Origin: Hephaestia mangrovi
GTDB lineage: Bacteria > Pseudomonadota > Alphaproteobacteria > Sphingomonadales > Sphingomonadaceae
NCBI RefSeq assembly: GCF_019880555.1
Contig: NZ_JAINVU010000002.1
Location: 124,001 to 188,000, forward strand
Length of the DNA stretch: 64,000 nucleotides
Direction: 5' to 3'
Part shown: positions 7,194 to 16,769 of the stretch, in pieces
Position numbering within the stretch: the stretch's first letter is position 1
Layout of the letters: the number at the start of each line of letters is the position of its first letter
Made by a program: the position numbers and the translations under genes
Notes under the pieces: model-generated
The model's database searches: none
Seen by the model: the letters and a program-made list of their open reading frames with translations, nothing else
Told to the model about the DNA's origin: nothing

Positions 7194-9815
7194 TCAGCGA
7201 TTGTCGACCTTGCCGACGATCTCTATCTCGGCGACGCCGGCAGGCACGCCGGGGGGTGCCTCGATCGAGACGCGGACGGGGCCACCCTTCAGCTCCGGCA
7301 GCGCCAAGTCCCGCTCCTGGCCGGTATCGCCGCCGACCGGCTGATGGGCCACCGTTTTCCAGGTGCCGTCGGCCATTCGCACGTCGATGGTCAGCCCATA
7401 GGGCGCCGCCTGTGGGAAGCGAATACGAAGCCTGTGATATTGCAGGATGCGCTCGGGATCGACGATGATCCAGGGCCTGGTGTCGCCGGGCGCCGCCTGC
7501 CAGTAAGTGGCCGGATTCCCATCATTGACGAGCCGGGACGAATGGCCTTCAGCGCTCGAGCTGGCGGCGGTCGGGTTGTTCGTGCCCAGCACCGTTTCCG
7601 CCTCCGCCGCGCCGGAATCACCCTCGAAGCGGATATAGGGGCGATCAGCCGCCACCGGCGTCACACCGGGAACGAAGCGCGGGCCGCTGGTCGTCCTGAT
7701 CTCGATCATGCCGTCGCGAAGCCCCGGTGAGCTTGCCCGGATTCGAGTGACGCCTTTGCGGTAGCTTCGCATGGCGATCGCCGCCTTGCCGTCCCTAATC
7801 GGAATGTCGCCATCGGGTGAGAAGGTGATCGATCGGCCCGTCGGCAGTTCACCCGGCCCGGACACGATCGCCAGGGTGACAGGCGGGCTGTTGCTGATCG
7901 GTTTGCCGCTGGCATCGACCACCGTGATCACCAACTGAACGTCATCCGTGCCGTCGGCATGGCGAATGGTCGGCGAACTCGATGTCAGCCGCAGCGCGGC
8001 GGGCTCGCCCGGCTTGGGCCATGGCGGCGGCGCGATCCCACGATAGGCATGGCGATACCAATACCAGCTTCGCTTCGGCAGGCGGGAATAATCGACGATT
8101 CCCATCCTGCCATACCGGCCGGCGATCGAGCCGTGGTCGAACCCCGCCCAGATTACTTCGCCCGATCGCCATGGCAGGCGCCAGGAATAAGGCTGGTCCG
8201 GTTTTGCTCCCGGCGTCTTCGGCAAGTCGCCCCATCCGGGCGCATATTCGCCCGGCCGATCCGAAATGGTCGAGCCATATTCGGCGACGAAGTTCGGAAT
8301 GCCCGGATCGGGGAACAGGAACGCGCCGTCGCCATTATAGCCGACAATATCGCCGAGATGATCGATATCACCGCGCTGCGCGCCATCGATCGAGGCCGGG
8401 CGGGTCGGATCGAGCTTGTGGGCCAGCGCCACTTCCTCGCGCAGCAGGTGGCGCACGTTGGGCATCGTCTCCTTCGTTGAGAAGAACACCTCATTGTCCA
8501 TCCCCCATGCGACGATCGAGGGATGATTGCGGTTGATGCGGATCATCTCGGCAAGCTGCTGCAGGACGCTGGCGTCGAACGCCGCCTGGTTCGCCGGGTC
8601 GGTCGGATAGGCCGATGCGCCCCACGGATTCTTGAAGCCGGCGGTGCCCCAGAAGGATTCTTCGGACAGGAACATCATGCCGATGCGATCGGTCGCTTCG
8701 GCAAAATGCGGATCGTGCGGATAATGCGATCCGCGGATGAAATCGAAACCGGCATCCTTCATCAGCTGGACGTCGCGGTCGATCGCCTTGTCGGTGACGG
8801 CGTCGCCCCAGCCGGCCTGATCCTGATGGACATTGGCGCCGCGGAAATAGAGGTGCTTGCCGTTGAGGAAAAAGCCCTTGTCCGCCGTCCATTTGAACCA
8901 GCGGAAGCCGAATTCGGTCTGGTATCGGTCGCGTTCGTTGCCGCCGACCAGCAGGCGAGTCTTCACGCGATAGAGCGTCGGTGTGTCGGGGCTCCACAAA
9001 TGGGGATGCGCGATGGGTGCCGAAAGCTGGTGTGCCGTCACCGTCTGCTGCGGGCCGATCTCGATCGTGGTGTCCGGCAATGTGGCGACGGTCGCGCCAT
9101 GATCGCTGACGACGCTGCTTTGAACCCGCACGCGGACGGGATGATCGGCGTCGTTGCGCACCTCGGTATCGGCGGCGACGCGGCCGGAGGCGGCCGACAG
9201 ATCGGGCGTCGTGATGCGCGTCCCCGTCCAGGTTACATGAACCCCGTTGGTAGCGACGAGCCAGACATCGCGATAAATGCCGCCGCTGAACACATGCTCG
9301 CCGGCGCGCGGGGCCAGCGTCGGATCCCATTTGTTGTTGACCCGGACGGCGACCAGATTCCGCCCCGGATGCACCGCGTCCGTGATGTCGATCGAAAAGC
9401 CGGTGTAACCGCCGCGATGTCCACCCACCCGGACGCCGTTCACAAACACGTCGGCAACCTGGAATACGCCCTCGAACTCAAGGAAGAGGTGTCGCGTCTT
9501 CGCTAACGCGGGCAGGTCGAAGCTCTTTCGATACCAGCCATAGCCGACATAGAAGGACGGCGATTGGAAATAGGGGATGCTGAAACTGTGCGGCAATCCC
9601 ACACGCTGCCAGTCGGCATCATCGAGAGCGGGATTTTGCCCGTCGGGCACGTCGCGCCGCTCAAAGCGCCAACCGGCATTGAAGTTGAGCCGCGTCCGCA
9701 CCGTGCCGCTGACCGGAAGCGCGCGGCCGGGCGCGGCAACCGCGCACCCGGCCCATCCGATCGACGCTATCGAGACGATCGCCATGAACATGAGGATCAG
9801 CAATCGTCTCATCAT
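7194..9815 (-). CDS. Glycoside hydrolase family 2 (beta-galactosidase-like) with C-terminal discoidin-like domain
   Basis: 873 residues with a signal peptide ending AGCAVAAPG. The order is a GH2 sugar-binding domain (WRFERRDVPDG, YRKSFDLP), an immunoglobulin-like domain, then the catalytic barrel. Acid/base Glu is in SIVAWGMDNEVFF and the probable nucleophile Glu is in FVAEYGST. The last 150 or so residues (ASSSAEGHSSRLVNDGNPAT onward) look like an F5/8 type C or CBM32-type carbohydrate-binding domain. Family members remove beta-linked galactose or related sugars. A second ATG follows immediately at 9812 behind GGGGGAGA, so either codon could start it. It is 65 bases upstream of the GH31 gene and likely shares its transcript. 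Confidence 0.88.
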   Translation of the reverse strand: MMRRLLILMFMAIVSIASIGWAGCAVAAPGRALPVSGTVRTRLNFNAGWRFERRDVPDGQNPALDDADWQRVGLPHSFSIPYFQSPSFYVGYGWYRKSFDLPALAKTRHLFLEFEGVFQVADVFVNGVRVGGHRGGYTGFSIDITDAVHPGRNLVAVRVNNKWDPTLAPRAGEHVFSGGIYRDVWLVATNGVHVTWTGTRITTPDLSAASGRVAADTEVRNDADHPVRVRVQSSVVSDHGATVATLPDTTIEIGPQQTVTAHQLSAPIAHPHLWSPDTPTLYRVKTRLLVGGNERDRYQTEFGFRWFKWTADKGFFLNGKHLYFRGANVHQDQAGWGDAVTDKAIDRDVQLMKDAGFDFIRGSHYPHDPHFAEATDRIGMMFLSEESFWGTAGFKNPWGASAYPTDPANQAAFDASVLQQLAEMIRINRNHPSIVAWGMDNEVFFSTKETMPNVRHLLREEVALAHKLDPTRPASIDGAQRGDIDHLGDIVGYNGDGAFLFPDPGIPNFVAEYGSTISDRPGEYAPGWGDLPKTPGAKPDQPYSWRLPWRSGEVIWAGFDHGSIAGRYGRMGIVDYSRLPKRSWYWYRHAYRGIAPPPWPKPGEPAALRLTSSSPTIRHADGTDDVQLVITVVDASGKPISNSPPVTLAIVSGPGELPTGRSITFSPDGDIPIRDGKAAIAMRSYRKGVTRIRASSPGLRDGMIEIRTTSGPRFVPGVTPVAADRPYIRFEGDSGAAEAETVLGTNNPTAASSSAEGHSSRLVNDGNPATYWQAAPGDTRPWIIVDPERILQYHRLRIRFPQAAPYGLTIDVRMADGTWKTVAHQPVGGDTGQERDLALPELKGGPVRVSIEAPPGVPAGVAEIEIVGKVDNR

Positions 9816-9894
9816 TCTCCCCCTTTATGCCGCTTCTTTGGCCGACCTCGCGGTGGCAGCCGCTACGGTCACCCGGCCGCAAGCGCGCCGGCGC

Positions 9895-10866
9895 CTACGC
9901 CAGCACCTTCTGATACTGGGCGAAGCGCATGAACAGATCGGGCCAGTGTGAACCCGGCATGCCCTGGGGCAGGCGCACACCGAAGCCGTGGCCGCCCTTT
10001 TCGAAAGCGTGCAGCTCTGCCGGCTGACCGGCCTTCAGCATCGCCTGATACATCATCAGGCTGTTGACCGGCGGCACCACGCCATCGTCGCCGGCACAAC
10101 ACAGGAACACTGGCGGCGTGCCTTCCGTCACATTGTTCTCGACCGAATAGGCATCGCGTTCGGCCTTGGTCGAGGCGTTGCCCAGAAGGTTGTCGCGCGA
10201 GCCGACATGCGCTGCCGGCCCCATCGTGATCACGGGATAGATCAGACCCGCGAGATCGGGCCGTGCGGAGAGGTTGTCGGTATCGTCGACCGGATCATAG
10301 ACCTTGTCGTCGAACCGCGTCGCCAGCGAGCCTGCCAGGTGCCCGCCCGCCGAAAAGCCGAGGATCGCGACGTGATCGGGATGGATGCCGAAGCGACCGG
10401 CATTGGCGCGGATCACCCGCATTGCACGCTGCGCATCCTGCAACGGCACGTCGGCGCGCTGCGCCCAGCCTTCGCCCGGCAGGCGATAGAGCAGGATGAA
10501 GGTGGTGACGCCGCGCGCGTTCAACCACGCCGCCTGTTCGGTGCCCTCATTGTCATAGGCCAGGAAGCCATAGCCGCCGCCGGGTATCGACATGACCGCG
10601 GTGCCATTGGGCTTGGCGGCGCGCTTCACCACCAGCATCGGCGTGCCGATCTGCGTCAGCCAGCGATCGGGATGCGCGGGGTCATGCGACTGGTCTACGG
10701 CCTTCTCGGTCAGATGAATGCCCGCACCCCCCGGCGGCGTGCCGGGCCACAGCGGGATCACCTCGTCGGCGCCTTTGGGCGGCTGCGCGGCAACGCGAGT
10801 GGCGGCACTGGCGGCCATCAGCGCGATACCCCCGCCCAGCAGGCTACGGCGTGTAGGATCGATCAT
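9895..10866 (-). CDS. Secreted alpha/beta hydrolase, acetyl-esterase-like
   Basis: 323 residues with a twin-arginine signal (DPTRRSLLGGGIALMAASAA). The fold is that of BD-FAE/acetylxylan-type esterases: SIPGGGYGFLAY supplies the oxyanion loop, AILGFSAGGHLAG the nucleophilic serine, CCAGDDGVVP the aspartate, and FEKGGHGFG the histidine. Such enzymes deacetylate hemicelluloses or their oligosaccharides. Lying between a GH5 endo-enzyme and GH2/GH31 exo-enzymes, it probably strips O-acetyl groups that would block the glycosidases. It sits 57 bases after the GH5 lipoprotein gene, likely in the same transcript. Tat export suggests it folds in the cytoplasm first. Confidence 0.85.
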   Translation of the reverse strand: MIDPTRRSLLGGGIALMAASAATRVAAQPPKGADEVIPLWPGTPPGGAGIHLTEKAVDQSHDPAHPDRWLTQIGTPMLVVKRAAKPNGTAVMSIPGGGYGFLAYDNEGTEQAAWLNARGVTTFILLYRLPGEGWAQRADVPLQDAQRAMRVIRANAGRFGIHPDHVAILGFSAGGHLAGSLATRFDDKVYDPVDDTDNLSARPDLAGLIYPVITMGPAAHVGSRDNLLGNASTKAERDAYSVENNVTEGTPPVFLCCAGDDGVVPPVNSLMMYQAMLKAGQPAELHAFEKGGHGFGVRLPQGMPGSHWPDLFMRFAQYQKVLA

Positions 10867-10923
10867 GATATTGGGTTTCCCTGATTGGTGATTGAAGGTG
10901 CCGAAGGGGGCGGCTCAGCTCGA

Positions 10924-12192
10924 TCAAGCCTTGCCCGCGCCCTGCAGCAGCGCGTCCAGGCCTTGCCGGTCTTTGACGGTATAATTGTAGCGATCGATGA
11001 GTTCTCCCGTATCCCAAAGGAAAGGCAGCACGCCGTTGGCTCGGGCCTGCCGGGTGACATATTCCATCCAGTGCGCGCGCGAATCCAGATGCCGCTGCAG
11101 GTCGAGCGGCGTGCTCCGCTTCGGCGTCGCATATTCACCCAGGATGACCGGAACGCCCTGACTGGTGAATTGCTGCTTCTCGATCGCCATTTCGCTGTCG
11201 ACGGTATCTTCCTCACCCCAGGTTGCGTTGCGATCCGGCTCGATCGTCGAGTGATAATTCTTGCCCCAGTAATAGACCATGCGGCCCCAGCTTGCGTCTT
11301 CCATCAGGATGCAGAACTCGGGCGGTGTGTAATAATGGACCTCGACCATCAGCCGGTTGGATGCCGTATCGGTCGGCATGCGGTACCAAAGCTTCTTGGC
11401 CAGATCGATGCCCGTTTGAGGCGTCTGCAGCACCACCACGCGATAGGCGTTCTTCCCCCCCGTTGAGCGCACCGCGTCGATACAGGCCTGATGATAGGCG
11501 TAAAGCACCTCCATCTGCTCCGCGGTGCTGCAATCGGGCTCGTTCGCGCTGGCGAACATCAGGCGCTCGTCGAAATCGCGCAGATGCGTGGCGATCTGCT
11601 CCCAGAAGGCCTTCTGCTTGGCGACGACGGCATCCTTCTTGTCGACCGTCACATTCTTCTCGAGCCAGCCGCCATCCCAGTGGATGTTGAGCAGCACCCG
11701 CATGTCCGCATTCATGCAATATTGCACGACCTCCTTGACGCGATCGAGCCAGGATGCGCTGATCGCCGCGGTTGTCTGATCGGCATATTGGTCCCACGAA
11801 CGGGGCAGGCGGATGGAATCGAAGCCGGCCGCCTTGATGCCGTCGACCAGGCCCTGCGTGATCTTCGGGTTGCCCCAGGCCGTTTCCCCGCCAGTGGCCT
11901 CCAGCGTGTTGCCGATGTTGAAGCCCAGCGTGATGCGGCTGGCGATATCCACCGCGGTGCTCGTCATGCCCGTCGAATCCGGCGGGATCGGGTTGGTGTT
12001 ATAGCTTGGATAGAGGCTTGTTGGTGTTGGTGTTGGTGTTGGTGTTGGTGTTGGGGTGGGGGAGGGTGACGGCGACGGTGCTGGTGCCGGGGTCATCGGG
12101 ATCGACGAAGCAGAACTGGAGGTGCTGCCGCCGCAGCCGCCGACCGCCAACGCAATTGTCGAGGCCAGAAGCTCCCGTCTCCCCATCTTCAT
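10924..12192 (-). CDS. Glycoside hydrolase family 5 (subfamily 4-like) endo-glucanase lipoprotein
   Basis: 422 residues. The N-terminus MKMGRRELLASTIALAVGGC is a signal peptide with lipobox VGGC, so it is a lipid-anchored surface or periplasmic enzyme. A linker of alternating Pro, Ser and Thr covers residues 32-60. The barrel shows LGFNIGNTLEATGG, SIRLPRSWDQY, the acid/base glutamate in FASANEPDC, HYYTPPEFC, and the nucleophile in VILGEYATP. This pattern is typical of GH5_4, which holds many xyloglucan-active endo-glucanases. It heads the second transcript of the glycan locus, directly after a terminator. AAGGAA lies 6 bases before the chosen ATG. Confidence 0.88.
   Translation of the reverse strand: MKMGRRELLASTIALAVGGCGGSTSSSASSIPMTPAPAPSPSPSPTPTPTPTPTPTPTSLYPSYNTNPIPPDSTGMTSTAVDIASRITLGFNIGNTLEATGGETAWGNPKITQGLVDGIKAAGFDSIRLPRSWDQYADQTTAAISASWLDRVKEVVQYCMNADMRVLLNIHWDGGWLEKNVTVDKKDAVVAKQKAFWEQIATHLRDFDERLMFASANEPDCSTAEQMEVLYAYHQACIDAVRSTGGKNAYRVVVLQTPQTGIDLAKKLWYRMPTDTASNRLMVEVHYYTPPEFCILMEDASWGRMVYYWGKNYHSTIEPDRNATWGEEDTVDSEMAIEKQQFTSQGVPVILGEYATPKRSTPLDLQRHLDSRAHWMEYVTRQARANGVLPFLWDTGELIDRYNYTVKDRQGLDALLQGAGKA
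12021..12050 (+). repeat. Hexanucleotide tandem repeat inside the GH5 linker
   Basis: Five perfect copies of TTGGTG (plus-strand reading) with degenerate copies on both sides. On the coding strand they encode alternating Thr-Pro in the linker between lipid anchor and catalytic barrel. Because the unit is six bases, gain or loss of copies keeps the frame and only changes linker length. Confidence 0.9.
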
Positions 12193-12261
12193 TCATATTT
12201 CCTTTCAATTACAAAAGTTTGATAAAATTCTCTTCATAATTCTCGAGCGAAGTTTCCCCCC

Positions 12262-12306
12262 AAAAAGAGTGCGGCGACCGCCTCCCGCAGGAGCCGATCG
12301 CCGCAC
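12262..12306 (-). terminator. Rho-independent terminator between the GH2 and GH5 genes
   Basis: A 9-bp perfect outer stem (GTGCGGCGA at 12269-12277, TCGCCGCAC at 12298-12306) is followed, on the minus strand, by TCTTTTTG. It separates the receptor-halogenase-GH2 transcript from the GH5-esterase-GH2-GH31 transcript. The remaining bases of the 243-base gap (12193-12435) hold no gene, so the GH5 promoter should lie there. Confidence 0.8.
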
Positions 12307-12435
12307 GAGGGGGAGACGCTGTTTTCTCAAGAGCCCGCATATCTCGCAGCGCAGCGCGGGTACGCAACGGGCGCAAGAATGCGCGATTGAGCCGTACCAG
12401 CTCAAAGGCGGTGTCGTGCAGGGCAACCTTGCTGC

Positions 12436-14958
12436 TCAATGGGTGCGCCCCAACGGCCGTCCGGCCTCACCTCGGCGCGACGCCACGGGCTCCCCCAGGG
12501 CGTTTGCCCGTTTCGTCCTACATTCTTCGCCGGCTAGGACGGTGACGGCCACAGGCGGCAGACCGGCCCCTTGCACCTCCATGCGGATCGGCCCCGGACG
12601 GCGACCGGCGCGGATGACTGCCACCGCCCGGCCGTGAAAGGTGGAACGCTTGCCGCTCTGAAAGCTTTCGAGCGCTGTCGGATCGCCATTGCCGACGCCG
12701 GCCAACACGCCCGCACCCTCGACCTTGAAGGTCAGCAACCTGTCGCTTTCGGGCATATAGGTCGGCCGCCCCTTGGCATCGACCAGCTCGGCGGTGACAT
12801 AGGCCAGATCGTCCCCATCGGCCCGAATGCTCGACCGATCCACATTCAGGCGGATCGCGGCGGGCGGGCCGGCGGTTTCCAGCGTCCATTGCGACACGGG
12901 CTTGCCGTGGACATAGCCCACCGCCTTCAGTTCGCCCGGTTCGAACCGGGCATGGAACACCGCCTCGTACTCGGTGGCCTTCGACACCGGCTTGCGGCCG
13001 AGACTGCGCCCGTTGAGGAACAGTTCGACCTCATCGTCCTCGGAAAAGACGACGATCTTGCGCGGCATGTAATCGGCCGGCAGGCCGAAGGCGTGCCATA
13101 CCGGATGGAGATCGTCCTGCACCCAGTTCGTCAGCGCGAGCTGGCCGCCGCTGGCCTTGTCCGGCAATGACCCCACGGCACCCGGCCATTCGACGAAGGC
13201 CGAGGTCGGCGTGATGTGGGTCTTCCACAGCACTTCGCGATAATAAGCGGCGGGCCGCAGCCGGCCGGTGGCGTCGATTTCCCCGGCCATGGCGAGTTGC
13301 CAAGGATAGGGCCCGATGCCGAAATGGCTGTTGAAGCCGGTCCAGCCGATGCCGGCCTCGCCGAGATAATCGAAGCCGGTCCACACGAAATCGCCGACGA
13401 CCCAGGGCATGGTCTCGACCGCAGTCCAATAGTCGAACGCCTGGGCCGAAAAGGATTCCGATCCAAACATCACCCGGTCGGGATCAGCCGCGTGATCCGG
13501 GCCGTAACGTTCTGGATAATAATTGTAGCCGGCCACGTCCAAGGCCTTGATGAAACCCTCCGAGCCAGGCCCGAACTGGTTGACCGCGGCAGTGACCGGC
13601 CGGGTCGGGTCGAGCTTGTGGATCAGATCGGCAAGCGCGCGCGCCTCGTCGTGGCCGGCGGGCTTGGTAAGTTCGGGAATTTCATTGCCGATGCTCCACA
13701 GGATCACGCTCGGATGATTGCGCCCGGACGCGATCATGCTCGCGATATCGCTGCGCCAGTCCTGCTTGAAATGACGGCTATAGTCGTTCTTCTGCTTGGC
13801 CACCGTCCAGGCATCGAATGCCTCATCGATGACCAGCATGCCGAGGCGATCGGCGGCGTCCAGCAATCCCTGGCTCGCCGGATTGTGGGCGCTGCGCACG
13901 GCGTTGTAGCCAGCCGCTTTCATCAGCTCGAGCTTGCGCTCGTCGGCCCTGGGCAGCGACACGCCGCCGAGCATGTAATTGTCGCTATGGATCGCCCCGC
14001 CTCGCAGCAGGAAGGGCTTGCCGTTGATCCGGAGACCGTGTTGGGCGTCGAAAGTCACGCGACGCACGCCGAAGCTGGTCTCGCGACGATCCACGAGCCG
14101 CCCGCCCAGCCTGACCTCCTGAACGAGATGGTACAGATTGGGGGTGTCGGGTGACCACAGCGCCGGCTGATCGAGCGTCTGTGCCTGGACGATATCGGCG
14201 CTGGCGCCACCGGCGATGGTACGGACCGACGCGGTCCGACTGACCTCGTGGCCGGATGCATCGACGACCGCGCTGATCAACTGGGCTTCGACCGGGCGAG
14301 CCAAATCGTTAGCCACAATGGTTGTCGTGTGGACCGCCGCCTTGTCCACCGCGACCTCGGGCGTGGTGATCGTGGGGCCGTCCGGATCGATGTGAACCTT
14401 GTCCAGCACCTTCAGATAAACCCGCCGGAGAATGCCGGAGCCCGAATACCAGCGCGAGGATGGCTGTTCGTTGTCGACCTGCACCGCGATCAGGTTCGTG
14501 CCGGGTCGGACCGCATCACCGATGTCGAGCGTGAACGGCGTGTAGCCATAAGCATGCTGCCCGACGGGCTGACCGTTCACCCAGATTTCCGCATTCATGT
14601 AAACCGCGCCGAAATGCAGGAACACGGAGCGGGACCGCACGTCGGCGGGCAAGTCTAACCTCAGGCGATACCAGCCGATGCCGCCATCGGTATAGGCAAT
14701 CGCCGCCCCGCCGGGTGCGTTTTTGTCGAAAGGATGGGATTGGCCGGGTAGATCCTCGATCGACCAGTCATGGGGAACGCTGACGGCCCGCCAGCCGCTA
14801 TCATCGAACGCAGGTCGCGCCGCGCCGGCCTCATCGCCGCGATGGAAGCGCCAGCCGGTGTTGAGTTCCACGCTCCGCGACGACGCCGGCGTCGCCAAAA
14901 CGAACGCGAGGAACAGCACGGGCAGCGCCCGGCTTTGGAGAAGTTGCCGCGATACCAT
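12436..14958 (-). CDS. Glycoside hydrolase family 2 beta-galactosidase, secreted
   Basis: About 840 residues. Signal peptide MVSRQLLQSRALPVLFLAFV, then the GH2 sugar-binding domain (LNTGWRFHRGDE, VSVPHDWSIED), an Ig-like domain and the catalytic barrel. LRGGAIHSDN, NAVRSAHNPAS, acid/base Glu in ILWSIGNEIPE and nucleophile Glu in MFGSESFS are visible. The C-terminal beta-sandwich domains resemble those of bacterial GH2 beta-galactosidases. An in-frame ATG at 15111 has a CGGAG before it but would add 51 Arg-rich residues ahead of the signal peptide, so 14958 is preferred. The last 30 or so residues (after VAVTVLAGEE) are Arg-rich and look less conserved. The gene ends the first transcript of the locus. 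Confidence 0.86.
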   Translation of the reverse strand: MVSRQLLQSRALPVLFLAFVLATPASSRSVELNTGWRFHRGDEAGAARPAFDDSGWRAVSVPHDWSIEDLPGQSHPFDKNAPGGAAIAYTDGGIGWYRLRLDLPADVRSRSVFLHFGAVYMNAEIWVNGQPVGQHAYGYTPFTLDIGDAVRPGTNLIAVQVDNEQPSSRWYSGSGILRRVYLKVLDKVHIDPDGPTITTPEVAVDKAAVHTTTIVANDLARPVEAQLISAVVDASGHEVSRTASVRTIAGGASADIVQAQTLDQPALWSPDTPNLYHLVQEVRLGGRLVDRRETSFGVRRVTFDAQHGLRINGKPFLLRGGAIHSDNYMLGGVSLPRADERKLELMKAAGYNAVRSAHNPASQGLLDAADRLGMLVIDEAFDAWTVAKQKNDYSRHFKQDWRSDIASMIASGRNHPSVILWSIGNEIPELTKPAGHDEARALADLIHKLDPTRPVTAAVNQFGPGSEGFIKALDVAGYNYYPERYGPDHAADPDRVMFGSESFSAQAFDYWTAVETMPWVVGDFVWTGFDYLGEAGIGWTGFNSHFGIGPYPWQLAMAGEIDATGRLRPAAYYREVLWKTHITPTSAFVEWPGAVGSLPDKASGGQLALTNWVQDDLHPVWHAFGLPADYMPRKIVVFSEDDEVELFLNGRSLGRKPVSKATEYEAVFHARFEPGELKAVGYVHGKPVSQWTLETAGPPAAIRLNVDRSSIRADGDDLAYVTAELVDAKGRPTYMPESDRLLTFKVEGAGVLAGVGNGDPTALESFQSGKRSTFHGRAVAVIRAGRRPGPIRMEVQGAGLPPVAVTVLAGEECRTKRANALGEPVASRRGEAGRPLGRTH

Positions 14959-15151
14959 GGCGATCCAGCGCGCGACCACGGCTCGACGCCAAAGCCGCTG
15001 TGCCCAGGATCGGCTGAGGAATCGCTTCGCCTTCCGATGTGATGCCCGCCGCAGCCGATGCGATAGGCCGCTTCGATCGGGTTGCGCCGGGGCGGCATAA
15101 CGCGTCCTCATGATCGGGCTCCGTTCCTATCGTCGGCCAACACCAATCGCT

Positions 15152-16684
15152 TCAGCCTGCAAGAGCCGACGGAATCGGCCGGGACAGATCAGACACCGGC
15201 GCCTTGCAGTGACGATCGATAAACGCCTGATGCGGGGGGAGCGCCTGCGCCGCTTGCCGCATGCTCGTTCTGCGCCTCTCCATCCCCGCGCTCACCGCTT
15301 CGAGAGGAAGCACATCGGCCTGGACGTCATACCGCGAGGGAATGACGCCGTTGCCCAGCAAGATCGCCACCCAGCTCGGTTCCTTGTAGGACTCGGCCTC
15401 TCCCAGGGGCACGCGTCCGCTGGAACGCCAAACCTCCAGCTTGTGCCGCAGGCTGTCGGGGATCGCCATATTGCGACACGCGGCCCATAAGGGTTCGGGG
15501 CGGCGCGACAGGGAGTAATGGGCAATGATGAAATCGCGGACGCGCTCCATCTCGGTCGTGGCAATGCGGTTATATTCGTTGCGAAGGACGGGGTCGAAAT
15601 GACGATCCGGGAACAGCTCAAGCAGCCTGACGATGGCTAATACGATAAGCTGGATACCAGTGGATTCGAGCGGCTCCAGGAACCCGGAGGCAAAGCCTAT
15701 CCCGACGCAGTTATGATTCCAGAACAACTTCCGATGCCCGGAGGTGAAGCGGAAAGTTCTCGGTTCGGCGAGAGGCGTTCCCTCCAGGGCGCGTTCAAGG
15801 GTTTCGAGCGCCGCCTCATCCTTCCAATATTCAGAACAATAAACGATTCCGTTGCCGGAGCGATGTTGAAGCGGAATGTTCCAGCTCCATCCGCCTTCGT
15901 GCGCAGTCGACCGCGTGAAAGGGTTCGGCGTTACGGTCCTTGTAGAAGGCAGCGCAATCGCGCGATCGCACAGCAGCCAGTGCGACCAATTGACGTAGGG
16001 CGTTTGTAACGCCTTGCCCAACAATTCCGACGCGAAGCCAGTGCAATCTATGAAAAAGTCACCGGCCACTTCGCGACCGTCGGCGAGTCTTATTGTTCGA
16101 ATATGGCCAGATTCGCCATCTCGCTCGACATCGATCAGCCTGCCTTCGATACGCACCACGCCGAGAGACTGCGCGACATCGCGCAAATAACGCGCGTAGA
16201 GGGTGGCGTCGAAATGGAAGGCATGGAGATATCTCAAATTGTTGGGATCGCTGGGCGAGAAATTCCCTGAACGCGCCATCCAATAAGGGAAAGAATAATC
16301 ATCTATCGGATGGGGTTCGCCCGCCGCACGCAGTTTCAGCCAATAATGATGGGCCGCCACCCCTTCGATCGCATGTCCATAATCGCTGAATGCGTGGAAA
16401 TGCCTGTTATCGGGCACGCCCCAATCGCAAAATTCTATTCCCAGCTTGAATGTGCCTTGTGTCCTGCGGACAAAGTCGAACTCATCGATGCCGAGCAGAT
16501 TGTTATAATTCCGCAATACGGGAATGGTCGCTTCGCCAACCCCGATCGCGCCGATTTCCGCGGATTCGACCAAAGTGATGCGCGTGAGGTTGGTGTCGAT
16601 CTTCTTGGCGAGCAAAGCAGCCGCCATCCAGCCAGCCGCGCCGCCGCCGAGAATGACGATCTCGCGCAGATGAGCGTCATTCAT
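15152..16684 (-). CDS. Tryptophan-halogenase family flavoprotein
   Basis: 510 residues, the usual length for flavin-dependent halogenases. The FAD-binding GGGAAGWMAAALLAKK is near residue 13. The GVGEATIP signature follows. A lysine lies at about residue 80 (TQGTFKLGIEF), where the catalytic Lys of PrnA/RebH sits. A WSWNIP motif matches W-x-W-x-I-P, and SGFLEPLESTGIQ holds the conserved Glu. All halogenation residues therefore seem present. The enzyme would need reduced FAD, oxygen and halide. No tryptophan pathway is nearby; instead it lies between a TonB-dependent receptor and a GH2 enzyme, a setting known for such genes in Xanthomonas and Brevundimonas, where tests found indole halogenation but the true substrate is unclear. 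An in-frame TTG lies 6 bases upstream of the chosen ATG. Confidence 0.87.
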   Translation of the reverse strand: MNDAHLREIVILGGGAAGWMAAALLAKKIDTNLTRITLVESAEIGAIGVGEATIPVLRNYNNLLGIDEFDFVRRTQGTFKLGIEFCDWGVPDNRHFHAFSDYGHAIEGVAAHHYWLKLRAAGEPHPIDDYSFPYWMARSGNFSPSDPNNLRYLHAFHFDATLYARYLRDVAQSLGVVRIEGRLIDVERDGESGHIRTIRLADGREVAGDFFIDCTGFASELLGKALQTPYVNWSHWLLCDRAIALPSTRTVTPNPFTRSTAHEGGWSWNIPLQHRSGNGIVYCSEYWKDEAALETLERALEGTPLAEPRTFRFTSGHRKLFWNHNCVGIGFASGFLEPLESTGIQLIVLAIVRLLELFPDRHFDPVLRNEYNRIATTEMERVRDFIIAHYSLSRRPEPLWAACRNMAIPDSLRHKLEVWRSSGRVPLGEAESYKEPSWVAILLGNGVIPSRYDVQADVLPLEAVSAGMERRRTSMRQAAQALPPHQAFIDRHCKAPVSDLSRPIPSALAG

Positions 16685-16769
16685 GATCAAATCTCGTTAT
16701 TTGTCCGATCGACGTCATTGGCCTGCTGCTCATTTCATAGGGCGACGGAAAACACTCAAAGCACGGGAG

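Noticed and set aside
14959..15111. 51-residue N-terminal extension of the second GH2 enzyme
   Set aside because: It is Arg-rich and would put the signal peptide inside the protein. The start before the hydrophobic segment is more likely, although the upstream ATG does have a CGGAG.
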